This document shows positions 23,501-31,172 of a stretch of DNA of 31,863 nucleotides, in pieces. Under the pieces are notes generated by a model. It ran no database searches, had not been told where the DNA came from, and worked only from the letters and a program-made list of their open reading frames with translations. The stretch is taken from NCBI GenBank assembly GCA_002422285.1, contig DIUF01000116.1:7267-39129 (forward strand). The letters run 5' to 3'. This stretch comes from Flavobacteriales bacterium UBA6165 (lineage in GTDB: Bacteria > Bacteroidota > Bacteroidia > Flavobacteriales_D > Crocinitomicaceae). A program made the translations under genes and the position numbers. Numbering within the stretch: position 1 is the stretch's first letter; each line of letters starts with the position of its first letter.

Positions 23501-24506
23501 AGTGCGAATTGTTGGACATATAGAAGATCAAAATGGTAACGTTGCTTCAAATTTAACTGGTTTATTGGTGCCAACAATATTTGATAAGCCCAGACAGAAT
23601 CAAACCTTGGGTCATGACCCCAATTCTCCTGTGATACAATTTCAGACGCAAAACAACATTGTTTTCAAGGGTAAATCATCTGTTTCCAGTGGTTTGTTTA
23701 GCTTCGAATTCGTCGTTCCAAAAGATATTGACTACAGTTTTGGTACGGGAAAAATGAGTCTATTTTTCTACAATCAGAATACCGACTGTGCCTCTGCCGA
23801 AGTGAGGTTTTTGGTTGGAGGGGTAGATCCCAATGGATTGGCAGATAGTGAGGGTCCCGAGGTAACAATGTATCTGAACAGCCCAAATTTTGTGAGCGGA
23901 GGAATGACCAATGAGGCGCCTGTATTTTTTGCTAAACTTTTTGATGAAAATGGTATCAACGCAGTGGGCAATGGAATAGGTCATGATATCACACTCATTT
24001 TAGACAACAATACGAGCCAGCCCTTTGTATTGAACAATTATTACGAAGCAGATTTGGATACCTATCAGAGCGGTATTGTTCGTTTTCCAATGCCCAAAAT
24101 GGCTCCTGGACCTCACACCTTAACTTTCAAAGTTTGGGATGTAAACAACAACAGTTCGGATGCTGTCTTGGAATTTATAGTGGTTGAGGGAGCTGATATG
24201 GATTTGAAAAATTTATTAAATTATCCAAATCCGTTTACGACATATACCGAGTTTTTCTTCGAACACAATCAGCCTGGAACAGACTTAGAGGTTCAGATTC
24301 AGATATTTACGATTAGTGGGAAATTGGTAAAAACCATCAATCAGAGCATGACCAACTGTGGCTTCCGAACGCCTGGTATTCCATGGGATGGTCGCGATGA
24401 TTTTGGCGACCAATTGGCCAGAGGGACATACGTTTACAGGGTTTCTGTAAACACAGCGAATGGCGACCAAGCAGAAAAATTTGAAAAGCTAGTTTTGCTT
24501 CGTTAA
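20595..24506 (+). CDS. porU: T9SS C-terminal signal peptidase / sortase PorU
   Basis: The 1303-residue product is the gingipain-like (family C25) enzyme that cuts the C-terminal signal from T9SS substrates and attaches them to the cell surface. Residues 1-34 form a signal peptide (ending AMA before Gln35). A beta-rich N-terminal region precedes the protease domain, which starts near residue 545 (YLIVSHRDFLQQANRLADLHR). The catalytic pair is visible: His811 in YVGHGGETG and Cys845 in VSATCEF, 34 residues apart as in gingipains; Cys848 is close by. The chain ends with a C-terminal-domain-like module (NYPNPFTTYTEF, GTYVYRVSV, FEKLVLLR), which PorU proteins keep. Length is typical of Bacteroidota PorU. 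porV follows 51 bases downstream, the conserved porU-porV order. Confidence 0.93.
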   Translation: MNNTKKVYFNYSVFDKLNFLVLFAYFMTQSIAMAQTEQIEVNLNWFGNSIKANVFGQEIEWPAVPFEWDHDGKPVHVFKHFEKNLHKFDVSLTVVGLETSAASAVDKSFIEDYGLAVPDALDYRFRTSSDRGKGYLGIEIIPFIKEGGQIKRVKRIVFTANFAPRIDNAMSLKFVTNSAMASGNWYRIAIPSSGVYRIDHAFLNANGINTSGLNPNHIHIFGNAMGMLPENNNIPRPDDLINNRIQIVGDQDGSFDQGDFILFYANGPDEVRYAGSRLTAVKNVYTTESYYFICIDANKTPQRITQADISNQAVTHVVSGSDQLIHYEKDLVKYRESNGSIIKSGKRWYGEVFDFVLEHQFNFNLVGLQTNEPVELRTVYARSGVHTGSFFRVFLNNSGAPSQEANLGSGLTYTSMTTTHNLSNPNLSILMRLDRLIPSVRVFLDKIEINYRRSLQYSGGQYFLRDRQSVGSGNVASITMGGSVSALNIWEITTPTGPANVNFTSTGNQVSFQFSADNQRQFIAFTNASALTPNFRGALQNQNLHALPAGDYLIVSHRDFLQQANRLADLHRADGWTVHVVDIQHVYNEFSSGMQDPVAIRWFAKMFYDRANQTPGVNPPLNLCLFGDGSYDPLEGRSANNNNFVITYQTDNSESDVQSVTSDVFFVLLDDNDGFNGSDNADMGVGRIIASNTGHAKLLVDKVEHYKKFGSPHFTSSGALACSSPNETNRGDWQLVLTHIADDEDGGWFVNDHESYVNYYAPLFPQYNYEKIYIDAYPQISTAGGERYPAVPPLIDSRVARGNLIMNYVGHGGETGLAYERIVTIPQINSWTNMDKLMLFVSATCEFCRFDDFSRESAGEIMYLSPSGAAIAMMTTTRPVFITVNSLVGTRFYEHVFLRDNEERPITMGEIVKGTMNTSGNDVNRRAFMMVGDPMLRLKLPNVQYQVVIDSINGFDPALVQDTMKSLSKVRIVGHIEDQNGNVASNLTGLLVPTIFDKPRQNQTLGHDPNSPVIQFQTQNNIVFKGKSSVSSGLFSFEFVVPKDIDYSFGTGKMSLFFYNQNTDCASAEVRFLVGGVDPNGLADSEGPEVTMYLNSPNFVSGGMTNEAPVFFAKLFDENGINAVGNGIGHDITLILDNNTSQPFVLNNYYEADLDTYQSGIVRFPMPKMAPGPHTLTFKVWDVNNNSSDAVLEFIVVEGADMDLKNLLNYPNPFTTYTEFFFEHNQPGTDLEVQIQIFTISGKLVKTINQSMTNCGFRTPGIPWDGRDDFGDQLARGTYVYRVSVNTANGDQAEKFEKLVLLR

Positions 24507-24523
24507 TGTACCAATTAATTCAC

Positions 24524-24531
24524 TACTTTTG
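24524..24531 (+). promoter_or_regulatory. -7 box upstream of porV
   Basis: TACTTTTG is an exact TAnnTTTG match, 18 bases after the porU stop and 26 before the porV ATG. It suggests that porV has its own promoter besides read-through from porU, in line with PorV being needed in larger amounts. No good -33 element is visible. Confidence 0.5.
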
Positions 24532-24557
24532 CAAGCCTTATCATCAACTGAAAAATT

Positions 24558-25835
24558 ATGACACGTAAGTTTTTGTTATTCATTTCTTTATCTATTGCTA
24601 CTTTGAGTGTTCTTGCACAGGGAGGCAATCCTAATCAAGAACAGGTAGCCAATGACATTCAGCTAAATACAATCACAACGGCAGTTCCATTCCTTTTGAT
24701 TAATCCAGATTCTAGAGCTGGAGGAATGGGGGAGATTGGTGCAGCCACTAGTCCCGATATGTATTCGATTTATTGGAATACCTCGAAACTTGCTTTCGCA
24801 AAAGAGAAAATGGGTTTTTCTACATCCTATTCCCCATGGTTGCGCGCTATTGCTCAAGACATGCACCTTTCATTTTTAACGGGATATTATAAGATCAACG
24901 ATCGTCAGGCAGTAACAGCATCTTTAAGGTATTTTTCACTAGGCCAAATTACTTTTACAGATCAACAAGCCAATAAAATAAGAGACTTTGTGCCTTCTGA
25001 ATTTGAAACCATGGTTGGTTATGCTTTAAAGTTGAGCGAAAAATTTGCCTTGGGTATGAATGGAAAGTTCGTCTTTTCAAATTTGACCGGTGGAACATTA
25101 GTTGCTGGGGCTAATACACGTCCAGCTACTGCAGGTGCTGCCGATGTTTCAGCAAGTTATTTTGACGATGATTTGCGACTTTTTGGCAACAAGGCAATCC
25201 TCGGAATCGGATTTGTCATTTCTAATATTGGAAATAAAGTGAGTTACACAGATGCTGCTGGTCCCCGCGACTTTTTACCTGCAAATCTTCGTTTGGGTAC
25301 TGCTCTTTCTTTAGACTTAGACGAATTTAACCGTTTCACATTTGGTCTTGATTTTAACAAGCTTTTGGTCCCCACTCCACCAATACGTGTCAACGGCCCG
25401 AACAATACTTTTTATTCAGTTGGAATGAATAATAACGTTCCTGTAATTGCTGGTATTTTTCAATCGTTTTATGACGCTCCAGGCCGCCCGTTAATTGGCG
25501 CAGATAACAATCCAATAGTTGAAAACGGTGAGGTTCAGATAAAACGTGGCAGTCGTTTCGGAGAAGAGCTTCGTGAAATAAACTTTGGAATTGGTGCAGA
25601 ATATGTTTACAACAGAACCATTGCCATGCGCGCGGGCTATTTCCATGAGCATTATTCTAAAGGTAATCGTCGTTATTTGACCTTTGGAATTGGTTTGAAA
25701 TATAGCAAGTTGGGTATTGATTTATCTTACATTGCATCTTTGGTCCAACAAAATCCCTTGGCAAATACGTTGAGATTTTCTTTGAGTATTACGATAGACA
25801 ACAATACGCGCAAACGAGATAAAATTGATGATTAA
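24558..25835 (+). CDS. porV: T9SS outer-membrane shuttle protein PorV
   Basis: The 425-residue product has a signal peptide (ending VLAQ, about residue 20) and the FadL-like beta-barrel pattern of PorV/LptO. Diagnostic are NTITTAVPFLLINPDSRAGGMG near the N-terminus, SPDMYSIYWNTSKLAFA, and FSTSYSPWLRAIAQDMHL. The rest is a series of strands with a conserved ending (NTLRFSLSITI). PorV collects substrates from the SprA/Sov translocon by binding their C-terminal domains and hands them to PorU; both partners are encoded here in adjacent genes. Length agrees with the family. cdd follows 33 bases downstream, an order also known from other flavobacteria. Confidence 0.95.
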   Translation: MTRKFLLFISLSIATLSVLAQGGNPNQEQVANDIQLNTITTAVPFLLINPDSRAGGMGEIGAATSPDMYSIYWNTSKLAFAKEKMGFSTSYSPWLRAIAQDMHLSFLTGYYKINDRQAVTASLRYFSLGQITFTDQQANKIRDFVPSEFETMVGYALKLSEKFALGMNGKFVFSNLTGGTLVAGANTRPATAGAADVSASYFDDDLRLFGNKAILGIGFVISNIGNKVSYTDAAGPRDFLPANLRLGTALSLDLDEFNRFTFGLDFNKLLVPTPPIRVNGPNNTFYSVGMNNNVPVIAGIFQSFYDAPGRPLIGADNNPIVENGEVQIKRGSRFGEELREINFGIGAEYVYNRTIAMRAGYFHEHYSKGNRRYLTFGIGLKYSKLGIDLSYIASLVQQNPLANTLRFSLSITIDNNTRKRDKIDD

Positions 25836-25868
25836 GCGCTTTATCAAAGTCCACGATGTTCAGATCTT

Positions 25869-26339
25869 ATGGAAATTAAAATAAAGTTTGAGCTTTTAGA
25901 AAATTGGGGAGAACTCCCAGATTTAGACGTATTACTCGTAGAAAAGGCAATATCTATCTCCGAAACCGCCTACGCAAAATATTCATCTTTTCATGTGGGG
26001 GCCGCTTTGCTTTTGGAAAATGGAGAAATAGTATTAGGTAGCAATCAAGAAAATATTGCATTTCCATCAGGGATTTGTGCAGAAAGGACAGCTTTGTTTT
26101 ATGCCGGCTCTCAATTCCCAGATTTGAAAATAAAGAAATTGGTGATTTATGGTGCAGGCGAATTGTTGGCCAGTGGCGCTCCTGTGCCTCCTTGTGGTGC
26201 CTGTAGGCAGGTTATTGCAGAAAGCATTCTACGTCAGGGCGAGGGCTTTGAGTTGTTATTGATTGGTAAAAATAAGCAAGCATTGAGGTTTGTAAATGCC
26301 TTAGACCTCCTGCCTTTGCCTTTCGGTTTCTCTAATTGA
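25869..26339 (+). CDS. cdd: Cytidine deaminase
   Basis: The 156-residue product deaminates cytidine and deoxycytidine to uridine forms in pyrimidine salvage. The zinc site is complete: Cys70 and catalytic Glu72 in GICAERTAL, Cys109 and Cys112 in PCGACRQ. Substrate-binding residues lie in SSFHVGAALL and SNQENIAFPSG. At about 155 residues it belongs to the short, homotetrameric class, with some 25 extra N-terminal residues. It follows porV closely and is probably read in part from the porV transcript. Its 3' end overlaps the convergent J-domain gene by eight bases. Confidence 0.95.
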   Translation: MEIKIKFELLENWGELPDLDVLLVEKAISISETAYAKYSSFHVGAALLLENGEIVLGSNQENIAFPSGICAERTALFYAGSQFPDLKIKKLVIYGAGELLASGAPVPPCGACRQVIAESILRQGEGFELLLIGKNKQALRFVNALDLLPLPFGFSN

Positions 26340-27198
26340 TTATCTGAAGCATTCTGAGAATTCTTAATTCTTCAAATAGGAAAACGATCAAAAATAGGCC
26401 TGTTGCTATCACTGTGAACTTATAAGTCGTTGCGTATGCCCAAATGTTACTTCTCATGTACCTCGCTATAATTGGAAGTAGAAGAAAAATAACAGCAATC
26501 GGCAGAATTGAATATACTGAGCCTTTGATTTTTGCATAATATCCGTAATTGCCAGATTTCATAATAAACTCGCGTTTTTCGTTCATTATGGCTGTTTTGG
26601 TGAGGTAAAAAATATCGTTTGGTTCTAAATTTTCACCGATTCCTCCAATTACTTCAAGTCGTTTATTATTGTCATAATGAACCAAATGATACGGCAGCGA
26701 ATGTATCATTGAGAAGCCTAAATATTCGCTTCTATCTACACGATGTTTGGTTATTTTTTCTGGGAGATTGTAATCCAAAATGATGAGCATCAAACAAACC
26801 ACTGAAGTAAAAAATATCGCTTTAAATAAATTTTTGCGCCATCCTGTGATATATAAATCATGTATTTTAAGTTGAGCCAAATATTCTTTTTTAGCCTGTA
26901 GCTCTTTTTCCCGTTTTATTCGTTCAGCGCGTTCTTTGTTGATGTGCTCTTGTGTTCGCTCTTGTGTTTTGTTTTGGGTTTGTTGACTTGGTTTTCGAAC
27001 TCTAGATTGAGGTAAGGGGCGTTGGCAAGTAATAATTTCGTAAGCTTCTGTGATTTTTAAGAATTTCTGATGAGCTTCTTTACTTGGGTTTACATCAGGG
27101 TGATATTGTTTCACAAGTGTTCTATAAGCACGCTTTACTTCGCGTTCTGTAGCGTTTTGCGGCAGACCTAGAGCAGTATAATATTTAGCTGGAATCAA
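26332..27198 (-). CDS. J-domain (DnaJ-like) membrane protein
   Basis: The 288-residue product starts with a J-domain, residues 5-58: YYTALGLPQNAT, EVKRAYRTLVKQYHPDVN with the HPD motif at 33-35 that stimulates Hsp70 ATPase. A Gln/Lys/Glu-rich charged linker follows (about 62-110). Three hydrophobic segments lie at about 124-142, 228-246 and 259-276, so the protein should anchor in the inner membrane with the J-domain in the cytoplasm. It lacks the Gly/Phe and zinc domains of DnaJ and the client is unknown. The start codon is TTG: TTGA overlaps the menE stop TGA, and the only upstream in-frame codons before a stop are not starts. It is thus translationally coupled to menE. Confidence 0.8.
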   Translation of the reverse strand: MIPAKYYTALGLPQNATEREVKRAYRTLVKQYHPDVNPSKEAHQKFLKITEAYEIITCQRPLPQSRVRKPSQQTQNKTQERTQEHINKERAERIKREKELQAKKEYLAQLKIHDLYITGWRKNLFKAIFFTSVVCLMLIILDYNLPEKITKHRVDRSEYLGFSMIHSLPYHLVHYDNNKRLEVIGGIGENLEPNDIFYLTKTAIMNEKREFIMKSGNYGYYAKIKGSVYSILPIAVIFLLLPIIARYMRSNIWAYATTYKFTVIATGLFLIVFLFEELRILRMLQIIN

Positions 27199-28220
27199 GC
27201 AGAATATTTTTTAGCAGTTTGAATACGGTTGATTTTGCCAGAATCGGTGTACACAAAATTTGTGCAATATATAATTGATTTTGGAATTTCGTACTGAGTC
27301 AGCAATTCTTTTAATTTGTTTGAATCTATTTTTTGTTTGGACTCTATAAATAAAACGAGCTTTTCACCAAAGGTGTCGTCGGGTAAGCCGAAAAAGAAAA
27401 AGTTGAAGTCCCAATTCAAAGTACTGAGTTTTTTTTCTAATTCCTCAGGGTGTAATTTAATGCCTCCAGAATTAACCACAAAGTCTTTCCTTCCCAAAAA
27501 ATGGAATTGTCTTTCGCTCACAAAAGATACAATATCGTTGGTTTTTAGTTCTTCAACACCCAGTATTGGGGCGTTGATAATTAATGTTTTGTCTTTTGCT
27601 TGTTTACAGTTTATTCCAGGTAATATTTGAAACGGTTCATTTTCAACACGGATACGTTTCAAGGCAATATGAGAATAGGTTTCTGTCATACCATAGCTGT
27701 GGAAAACTTGGTGCTCCATTTGGAGTATTTTGATTTTCAGCCTTTCTGAAATAGGAGCACCGCCGAGCAGAATCGTTTTGATTTGAGCTAATTTATTTTC
27801 ATTTTCATGGATTGCTTTTTCGTACTGATAGGGTGTCATTGCTGCAAAATCAATTTCCAAATTATCTGGATAAGATAGCGGATGGTTTGGCATAGAAACC
27901 ACGCATTTCATTTTGAATTCTAAACAACGAATTACCATCATTTTCCCTGAAATAAACTCTTGAGGCAGACAAATTAAGGCTTTGTTGTGCTCATTAAAAT
28001 TGAAAAATTTCCCAGTCATTCTTGCACTTTCAACCAGGTTTTTTTTTAGCGCATGTAGGCGTTTTTTATCTCCTGTAGAACCTGAAGTTTGCAGTGATAT
28101 CGAATCGGATTCATTGAACCAATCGTTTAAAAACACATCAATTTCGTGCCGACAATTGGAATCTATAAATAGAATATCCAATTGGTTCAACGTGGTATCA
28201 TTTTTGTTATTCATAGACAT
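27195..28220 (-). CDS. menE: o-Succinylbenzoate-CoA ligase-like AMP-binding enzyme
   Basis: The 341-residue product is a short adenylate-forming enzyme of the kind annotated as MenE in Bacteroidota; it would activate o-succinylbenzoate with CoA for menaquinone synthesis. Motifs in order: the ATP loop LQTSGSTGDKKR (43-54), LPQEFISGKMM, ILLGGAPISE, SYGMTETYSHIALKR, GRKDFVVNSGGIKLHPEE, and the catalytic-lysine region DSGKINR near the C-terminus. It is much shorter than typical acyl-CoA synthetases, matching the Bacteroidota MenE size. No other men gene is in the window, so the substrate rests on family resemblance. Two starts are possible, ATG 28220 and ATG 28214; the promoter box at 28223-28230 makes the shorter one at least as likely. 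It is coupled to the J-domain gene. Confidence 0.8.
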   Translation of the reverse strand: MSMNNKNDTTLNQLDILFIDSNCRHEIDVFLNDWFNESDSISLQTSGSTGDKKRLHALKKNLVESARMTGKFFNFNEHNKALICLPQEFISGKMMVIRCLEFKMKCVVSMPNHPLSYPDNLEIDFAAMTPYQYEKAIHENENKLAQIKTILLGGAPISERLKIKILQMEHQVFHSYGMTETYSHIALKRIRVENEPFQILPGINCKQAKDKTLIINAPILGVEELKTNDIVSFVSERQFHFLGRKDFVVNSGGIKLHPEELEKKLSTLNWDFNFFFFGLPDDTFGEKLVLFIESKQKIDSNKLKELLTQYEIPKSIIYCTNFVYTDSGKINRIQTAKKYSA

Positions 28221-28222
28221 GT

Positions 28223-28230
28223 CAAAAATA
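28223..28230 (-). promoter_or_regulatory. -7 box of menE and the J-domain gene
   Basis: Minus strand TATTTTTG, an exact consensus match only two bases from ATG 28220 and eight from ATG 28214. The transcript would be leaderless or nearly so. Three bases separate it from an opposing -7 box. Confidence 0.45.
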
Positions 28231-28233
28231 AAC

Positions 28234-28241
28234 TATATTTG
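28234..28241 (+). promoter_or_regulatory. -7 box of the thioredoxin lipoprotein gene
   Basis: TATATTTG, an exact consensus match 62 bases before ATG 28304. The only TTTG upstream (28203-28206) is 27 bases away, a little beyond the usual spacing. Confidence 0.5.
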
Positions 28242-28303
28242 TGGATGTAAACATACGTTCATGATTTAAGGTCATTAACAAATCAAATTTTAGAACATCA
28301 ATT

Positions 28304-28759
28304 ATGAAAGTTATCACAGGATTTGCAATATTAGCTCTGGGATTAGGAGTTGTGACTTGCGCAAACAAAGCTAAGACCGCTGTTAATGCAACAGCAGTGG
28401 AGAATGAAACATCTGGTATTCAGTTTAGAAGCATCAGCCTTGAGGAAGCCAAAAAAGCCGCTAAAAAAGAAAAGAAAATTATTTTTATCGATGCATATGC
28501 TGCATGGTGCGGACCTTGTAAGATGTTGGATAAGAATACTTTTTCCGATCAATCAGTTGGGACATATTTCAATGATAAGTTTATTAATCTTAAAATAGAT
28601 TGTGAAAAACACGCTGATGGTCCAGAAGTGATGCGAACATACGGTGTGTCAGCTTATCCTACACTCTTGTGGGTTGACGCTGAAGGTAAATTAGTTAAAA
28701 AAGAAGTCGGTTATAAATCTCCTGAGCAGTTGCTAAGAGCTGTTCAAGATATTAAGTAA
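28304..28759 (+). CDS. Thioredoxin-fold lipoprotein
   Basis: The 151-residue product has a short lipoprotein signal with Cys19 in VVTC, a linker of about 25 residues, and a thioredoxin domain from about residue 42. The active site is WCGPCK (Cys69, Cys72), in the context IIFIDAYAAWCGPCKMLDKNTF, and the cis-proline loop is SAYPTLLWVD. The insertion DKFINLKIDCEKHADGP before the cis-proline is typical of the DUF255/thioredoxin_7-like secreted group. It probably handles disulfides on the periplasmic side of a membrane; direction and partner are unknown. A strong terminator follows. Confidence 0.88.
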   Translation: MKVITGFAILALGLGVVTCANKAKTAVNATAVENETSGIQFRSISLEEAKKAAKKEKKIIFIDAYAAWCGPCKMLDKNTFSDQSVGTYFNDKFINLKIDCEKHADGPEVMRTYGVSAYPTLLWVDAEGKLVKKEVGYKSPEQLLRAVQDIK

Positions 28760-28779
28760 TACCGCAATGAAAAAATTTT

Positions 28780-28806
28780 AGAGGTCTTTCGAGACCTCTT
28801 TTTTTT
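28780..28806 (+). terminator. Rho-independent terminator after the thioredoxin lipoprotein gene
   Basis: A perfect 8-bp stem, AGAGGTCT with AGACCTCT, around a TTCG loop, followed by eight T. Confidence 0.93.
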
Positions 28807-28828
28807 GTCAAAACTTTTTAAATGTTCA

Positions 28829-28857
28829 TTGGTTAATGATTAATCCAAGTACTTTTG
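28829..28857 (+). promoter_or_regulatory. Promoter of the ABC exporter gene
   Basis: TTG at 28829-28831 and TACTTTTG at 28850-28857 are 18 bases apart. The -7 box ends four bases before ATG 28862, so the mRNA is probably leaderless or has a leader of only a few bases. Confidence 0.6.
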
Positions 28858-28861
28858 CACT

Positions 28862-30619
28862 ATGACTTCAAAGCCGGTTATTGACACCCGTATTTTTCGC
28901 AAATTATTACAATCGGCTTCTCCCTACCGTTTTCTTTTCGTTTCCGCGTTGGTATTAACCGTGCTTTATGCTGGAGCGAGTTCCATACGTCCGCTATTAA
29001 TAGGTAAGTTGGTCGGTAAATTTGTGGGAGATGGATATGAGCCAAATGTACTTCTGAATTGGACTATCTTTCTGATTATTCTACTTTTTTTAGAGGCAAT
29101 TCTTCAGTTTGCATCGTCATATCTATCTGCTGTATTGGGGCAAAGAATTATTCGAGACCTGAGAAACAGACTTTTCGAGCATGTAGTAGGTTTCAGAAGA
29201 AAATTTTTCGACAAGACACCCATCGGGTCACTGGTTACGCGTGTTGTTTCTGATATTGAGGCAATGGCGGAGGTTTTTTCACAAGGTGTTTTGAGCATAC
29301 TGGGCGATATCTTCATGTTGGTTGGTGTTTTGGCACTTATGCTTTTGGCCAATTGGAAACTCACTTTGGTGATGTTGATACCATTGCCACTGCTATTTAT
29401 GGCGACTAAAATTTTTGCTAGGGCCATGAAGCAGTCATTTATGTTGGAGCGTCAGGAGGTGAATAGGTTGAATACTTTTGTTCAGGAGCGTATAACAGGA
29501 ATGTCGATTGTTCAACTTTTTAATCGTCAGCAACGTGAACTGGAGCAATTCAAAGAAATCAATGAAAAGCATCGCGAGGCACATATCAAGGCAATTTGGG
29601 CGAATTCTATTTTTTTTCCTGTAGTAGATTTATTGAGCTCTTTATCCATAGGTTTGCTTTTCGTTTGGAGTGTTATGCAGATTGAGTGGGTGAGAGGAGA
29701 TACAGATGTTTTTTCTGAAGTCGTTAGTTTCACTTTGTGGATCAATATGCTTTTTAGACCAGTTCGAATGTTGGCAGATAAATTCAATACACTTCAAAGA
29801 GGGGTGGTTCGTGCTGAGCGTGTCTTTGAATTGTTGGATATGCAGGCTTTTGTCCAAGATAAAGGCACCATTGAATCTTGCGATTTCCACCAAACAATAA
29901 AATTTGAAGATATTTGGTTTGCTTATGATGATGAAAAATGGGTGCTCAAGGACTTGAATATGGAAATACGCCCAGGAGAAACAATTGCTATTGTAGGCGC
30001 TACTGGATCAGGAAAAACTTCTATTATTAACCTTGTTGGTCGCTTTTACGAATTCCAAAAGGGTCATATTAAGATCGGAGAAACCAACATTCGAGACTTA
30101 TCAATTCCTTGTTTACGCTCAAATATAGGCATAGTATTGCAAGATGTGTTTTTGTTTTCAGACACAATTTATAACAACATCACATTAGGTAATTCAGACA
30201 TATCCAAAGAACAAGTAATTGCTGCTTCGAAAGAGGTTGGCGCTCACGAGTTTATTATGAAGCTTGATGGTGGCTATGACTATTATGTTGGTGAGCGCGG
30301 TGGTGGACTATCCGTTGGGCAAAGGCAGTTGATTTCATTCATCAGGGCATATGTTTACAATCCTGCTATTTTGATTTTAGATGAAGCCACGTCAAATATT
30401 GACAATGAATCCGAAGCCTTAATTCAGTTAGCCACTGAAAAGCTTACTGCAAATAGGACATCTATCGTTATAGCGCATCGACTAACGACAATTAGTAAAG
30501 CCAATAGAATCTTTGTGTTGGATAAGGGACATGTTGTAGAGCACGGAAGTCATGAGGAGCTCATGAACCTTGGAGGAGCCTATAAAAGATTGTTTGAATT
30601 GCAGTATAGTAATTTATAA
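28862..30619 (+). CDS. MsbA-like ABC exporter, fused permease and ATPase
   Basis: The 585-residue product is a half-transporter that should work as a homodimer or paired dimer in the inner membrane. Residues about 15-310 hold the six-helix type-I exporter domain, with the coupling-region sequence RNRLFEHVVGFRRKFFDKTPIGSL split by the usual loop. The ATPase domain has Walker A GATGSGKT (379-386), Q-loop VLQDVFLFS, signature LSVGQ (483-487), Walker B ILDEATS with Asp507 and Glu508, and H-loop IAHRLTT. All catalytic residues are present. The substrate may be lipid, drug or peptide; sequence does not decide. It lies alone between a terminator and a small acidic-protein gene. Confidence 0.9.
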   Translation: MTSKPVIDTRIFRKLLQSASPYRFLFVSALVLTVLYAGASSIRPLLIGKLVGKFVGDGYEPNVLLNWTIFLIILLFLEAILQFASSYLSAVLGQRIIRDLRNRLFEHVVGFRRKFFDKTPIGSLVTRVVSDIEAMAEVFSQGVLSILGDIFMLVGVLALMLLANWKLTLVMLIPLPLLFMATKIFARAMKQSFMLERQEVNRLNTFVQERITGMSIVQLFNRQQRELEQFKEINEKHREAHIKAIWANSIFFPVVDLLSSLSIGLLFVWSVMQIEWVRGDTDVFSEVVSFTLWINMLFRPVRMLADKFNTLQRGVVRAERVFELLDMQAFVQDKGTIESCDFHQTIKFEDIWFAYDDEKWVLKDLNMEIRPGETIAIVGATGSGKTSIINLVGRFYEFQKGHIKIGETNIRDLSIPCLRSNIGIVLQDVFLFSDTIYNNITLGNSDISKEQVIAASKEVGAHEFIMKLDGGYDYYVGERGGGLSVGQRQLISFIRAYVYNPAILILDEATSNIDNESEALIQLATEKLTANRTSIVIAHRLTTISKANRIFVLDKGHVVEHGSHEELMNLGGAYKRLFELQYSNL

Positions 30620-30689
30620 TCATTCAAAGGAATTAAATTTCTGTTATTCGCATTATTTTTCTGATATTTGCCAACTAATTTTATTGAAT

Positions 30690-31169
30690 ATGTTACAAAT
30701 CTCTGAGGAAGTTATAAATACATCCATTGAGTTCATTAACTCCGCAAGTGAAGATGTCCTAAATGATTATTCTGAACGCTATGCAGATACACAAGAATCC
30801 TTGGTGGGTTATGTTTTTCAAACTGCTGCAGAAGACGATGACGATGAGTTGTTGAGTTATTTTGTGTATTACTACACATTGATCATGCACATTTTTGAGA
30901 ATTCGGGTAAGAAATTACCTGTGATTGATGACGCATTTATAGATGCTTTCCACGAAGATTATTTAGAGCTGATTGATGAATATACAGAAAGTGAAGACTT
31001 TTCAGAGTTGGTTGACTTTATCGGACAGCCAGTTTTGATAGATTTTTTATTGCATGACATTTCTACAGCAGATGATGAAGGAAATATGATAGATGAAGAA
31101 ATGCAGAACATTTTGAGTATGGTTTTGATTGGTTTGGTGGGGATCTTAACCAAAGTTGAAGGGCAGTAA
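30690..31169 (+). CDS. Very acidic hypothetical protein
   Basis: From ATG 30690 the product has 159 residues and I do not recognise it. About 38 residues are Asp or Glu and only about four are Lys or Arg, so the net charge is strongly negative. The pattern is helical, with a hydrophobic C-terminal helix (ILSMVLIGLVGIL) and no signal peptide. A near-consensus -7 box (GATATTTG, 30663-30670) supports this start; a longer reading from 30570 overlaps the ABC gene and begins upstream of that box. paaI starts three bases after its stop, so both are probably cotranscribed. Confidence 0.7.
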   Translation: MLQISEEVINTSIEFINSASEDVLNDYSERYADTQESLVGYVFQTAAEDDDDELLSYFVYYYTLIMHIFENSGKKLPVIDDAFIDAFHEDYLELIDEYTESEDFSELVDFIGQPVLIDFLLHDISTADDEGNMIDEEMQNILSMVLIGLVGILTKVEGQ

Positions 31170-31172
31170 GTT

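Noticed and set aside
30570..30689. Longer N-terminus of the acidic protein
   Set aside because: It overlaps the end of the ABC exporter gene, starts upstream of the -7-like box and has a different composition from the rest.
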